Part shown: one piece after another, positions 4,439 to 5,785 of the stretch | How the letters are laid out: the number at the start of each line of letters is the position of its first letter | Position numbering within the stretch: the stretch's first letter is position 1 | NCBI GenBank assembly: GCA_030592655.1 | Contig: JAUVIQ010000189.1 | Coordinates: 1-5,785 of the forward strand | Direction: 5' to 3' | DNA: 5,785 nt | Source of the DNA: Planctomycetales bacterium | GTDB taxonomy: Bacteria > Planctomycetota > Phycisphaerae > SM23-33 | Notes under the pieces: generated by a model | The model's database searches: none | What the model saw: only the letters and a program-made list of their open reading frames with translations | Told to the model about the DNA's origin: nothing | Translations under genes and position numbers: made by a program

Positions 4439-5746
4439 ATGACTGACCGCATTTTGTCCATTTTGGGTGTTTTTCGTCGTCGGCTTGTGCTTGTTCGCGC
4501 CGTCGAGGCATCGGCTGTTACCGCTACGGCTTCGGGCCTGTCGGCGGCGGCGATGATGGGCGGATGGACGCTGGCAGGAAGATTTACCATCGTAGCCGCC
4601 CTGCTCTGCGCACTACCACTGGTGGCAGGAACGGTCCTGGCGGTAATAAAGCGGCTGCGATATGGATTGCACTCCGAACGGATTATCCAATGGTTCGTAA
4701 TAATCCTTCTTGTCGCTTGCGGATTCGCTGGTGTAACGTGCGTATTGACCGGCGAATACGTCAATCTTCCGAAAAACTGGTTATTTTTGATTTTCCCGTC
4801 CGGAGCGATTCTTGCGGCCATGGTTGTGCTGATTCGCCCTGCCGGGCTGAAGCGTGTCGCTGTTTTGGTCGATAAGCGTGCCGACCTGCGTGAGCGGTTC
4901 AGCACGGCACTGGAATTAATCGAGTCCGGCGAGTCCGAAGTCGATCTCTCCTTCGCCCGCGCAGTGCATGATCAGGCAATCGCCGCTGCCGACGAACCAC
5001 GCCTGGGTCGGGTAGGCTTCTGGACCGCTGCGCGAGCGACGGGCGGAGCCTTGGGGCTGACGACAGTAGCGGTTGTGCTGATGCTCGTTGTCGAACCGCT
5101 CGAATCGCCGTCAGCCCAACAGCAACGCCGATGGCAAAATGTTTCCGGGCAGGCAGAGAAGGCCCTGCGAAGGCAACTCGATGCCATCAAAGCCAATGTG
5201 TCGTCGGGTAATCCAGCCATTGACGGGCAGATTCGCCGGCTGGAGAAATTGGCGGGGGCTTTGCGGGCAGGCAGGCCTGGAGATGCGAAACTATGGAATG
5301 AAAAAGTCGTTGAACTGAAGGAAATTGCCGAGGTTTTGCGAGAGGTTCTCGGCAGCGGAAAGGTTGATACAAAAATGGCCGAGCGGATTGAGCGTTTGAT
5401 TGGTTCGCTTGATCGGATCGCCGCCGGTATCGCCGAAGGAATGGGCGACGGTGAGTATGCCCTCGCCGGAGATGGTAGGCTGGGTCGAGCGGAGCGAGGC
5501 CCACCTTTGTTTATCCCGGGACCTGACGACCCGGCCTACGCGCCTCTGACGGTATATAATCCGCTTCACGCCCCGCCGGTAACTACTGCGACAAGCGATA
5601 CGCCGCCAGCCGAAGTAAATGTCCAGATTCCCTACGACCGCGCCTGGGCCGACGCCTGCCGCCGGGCCGACGAAGCGATGGATAAGGGCGCTGTCCCTGA
5701 AGAATACCGCCAACTCATCCGCGATTTCTTCGATACGGACAAGTAA
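4439..5746 (+). CDS. membrane protein with periplasmic or cytoplasmic coiled coil, unknown function
   Basis: A 435-residue protein from the ATG at 4439. No ribosome site precedes it. A TTG at 4412 in the same frame would translate part of the hairpin and is less likely. Hydrophobic helices lie at about 49-70, 83-103, 113-133 and 200-219, with a weaker alanine-rich one at 22-42. LVDKRADLRERFSTALEL (143-160) matches the pattern of planctomycete and DUF4175-like membrane proteins. From about 225 to 335 a charged, heptad-like helical region suggests a coiled coil. A proline-rich linker follows, and the end AVPEEYRQLIRDFF (418-431) resembles the terminal motif of proteins often near MoxR/Bat (von Willebrand A) clusters. 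No such partners are seen here. It follows rpoN by 122 bp on the same strand and ends at a strong terminator. The family assignment is by recall; the function is unknown. Confidence 0.85.
   Translation: MTDRILSILGVFRRRLVLVRAVEASAVTATASGLSAAAMMGGWTLAGRFTIVAALLCALPLVAGTVLAVIKRLRYGLHSERIIQWFVIILLVACGFAGVTCVLTGEYVNLPKNWLFLIFPSGAILAAMVVLIRPAGLKRVAVLVDKRADLRERFSTALELIESGESEVDLSFARAVHDQAIAAADEPRLGRVGFWTAARATGGALGLTTVAVVLMLVVEPLESPSAQQQRRWQNVSGQAEKALRRQLDAIKANVSSGNPAIDGQIRRLEKLAGALRAGRPGDAKLWNEKVVELKEIAEVLREVLGSGKVDTKMAERIERLIGSLDRIAAGIAEGMGDGEYALAGDGRLGRAERGPPLFIPGPDDPAYAPLTVYNPLHAPPVTTATSDTPPAEVNVQIPYDRAWADACRRADEAMDKGAVPEEYRQLIRDFFDTDK
5474..5505. repeat. small palindromic repeat embedded in the coding sequence
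   Basis: This stretch, which begins GGTAGGCTGGGTCGAGCG and ends GAGGCCCACC, closely resembles the GTGGGTCGAGC...GCGAGGCCCACC elements that I recall scattered through many environmental bacterial genomes. TGGG and TCG on the left (5481-5487) pair with CGA and CCCA on the right (5495-5497 and 5500-5503), with a two-base bulge. It is in frame in the membrane protein, encoding about GRLGRAERGPP (346-356) in the linker between the coiled coil and the C-terminal motif. No target duplication is obvious. Confidence 0.6.
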
Positions 5747-5747
5747 G

Positions 5748-5774
5748 CCCCCGGCACTACCGGGGGATATTTTT
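5748..5774 (+). terminator. intrinsic terminator after the membrane-protein gene
   Basis: CCCCCGG (5748-5754) and CCGGGGG (5760-5766) form a perfect 7-bp GC stem with a 5-nt loop, followed by ATATTTTT. It begins 2 nt after the stop codon. It closes the rpoN-side transcription unit and is the best-formed terminator in the window. Confidence 0.9.
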
Positions 5775-5785
5775 CCCACAAGCCC

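Overview
The window reads as ordinary bacterial chromosome, most likely from an anaerobic or sediment-type Planctomycetota (Phycisphaerae-like). This is inferred from protein character, not from a search. The RpoN N-terminus has the wording I associate with planctomycete sigma-54. There is a short secreted protein with a PEP-CTERM exosortase signal. There is a UroD-superfamily methyltransferase-like protein of a kind that is expanded in such genomes. The last gene is a large membrane/coiled-coil protein of planctomycete type. Six protein genes are supported; I see no rRNA, tRNA, CRISPR array, transposase or phage gene.

Layout. (1) Bases 1-762, minus strand: a UroD-family protein cut off by the left edge just after its HxCG metal-site motif. 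(2) 763-1120: a divergent intergenic region without a convincing gene; it holds a terminator-like stem-loop, a small TTCGAC/CTCAG-type palindrome and a short hairpin. (3) 1121-1705, plus: PEP-CTERM protein. (4) 1711-1763: a perfect 14-bp inverted repeat between convergent genes. (5) 1762-2274 and 2335-2664, both minus: a small FMN nitroreductase preceded by a three-helix membrane protein, probably one transcription unit, with heptanucleotide arrays on both sides of the membrane-protein gene. (6) 2844-4316, plus: rpoN. (7) 4319-4430: a long imperfect hairpin made of heptanucleotide units. (8) 4439-5746, plus: membrane protein with a coiled coil, closed by a clear intrinsic terminator at 5748-5774.

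How the parts may work together. RpoN needs AAA+ activators, and none is encoded here. In some other bacteria PEP-CTERM genes are under RpoN-dependent control, but I found no convincing -24/-12 site upstream of the PEP-CTERM gene. The nitroreductase and small membrane protein form a plausible two-gene unit with no clear shared pathway.

The least conventional signal is non-coding. Three intergenic regions carry degenerate 7-bp tandem repeats, each set arranged as inverted arms. Two sets form local hairpins and the third brackets a gene. A further small palindromic repeat appears to have been absorbed in frame into the last gene. These look like small dispersed repeat families rather than a new enzyme system. 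I see no strong evidence for an undescribed defence or biosynthetic system.
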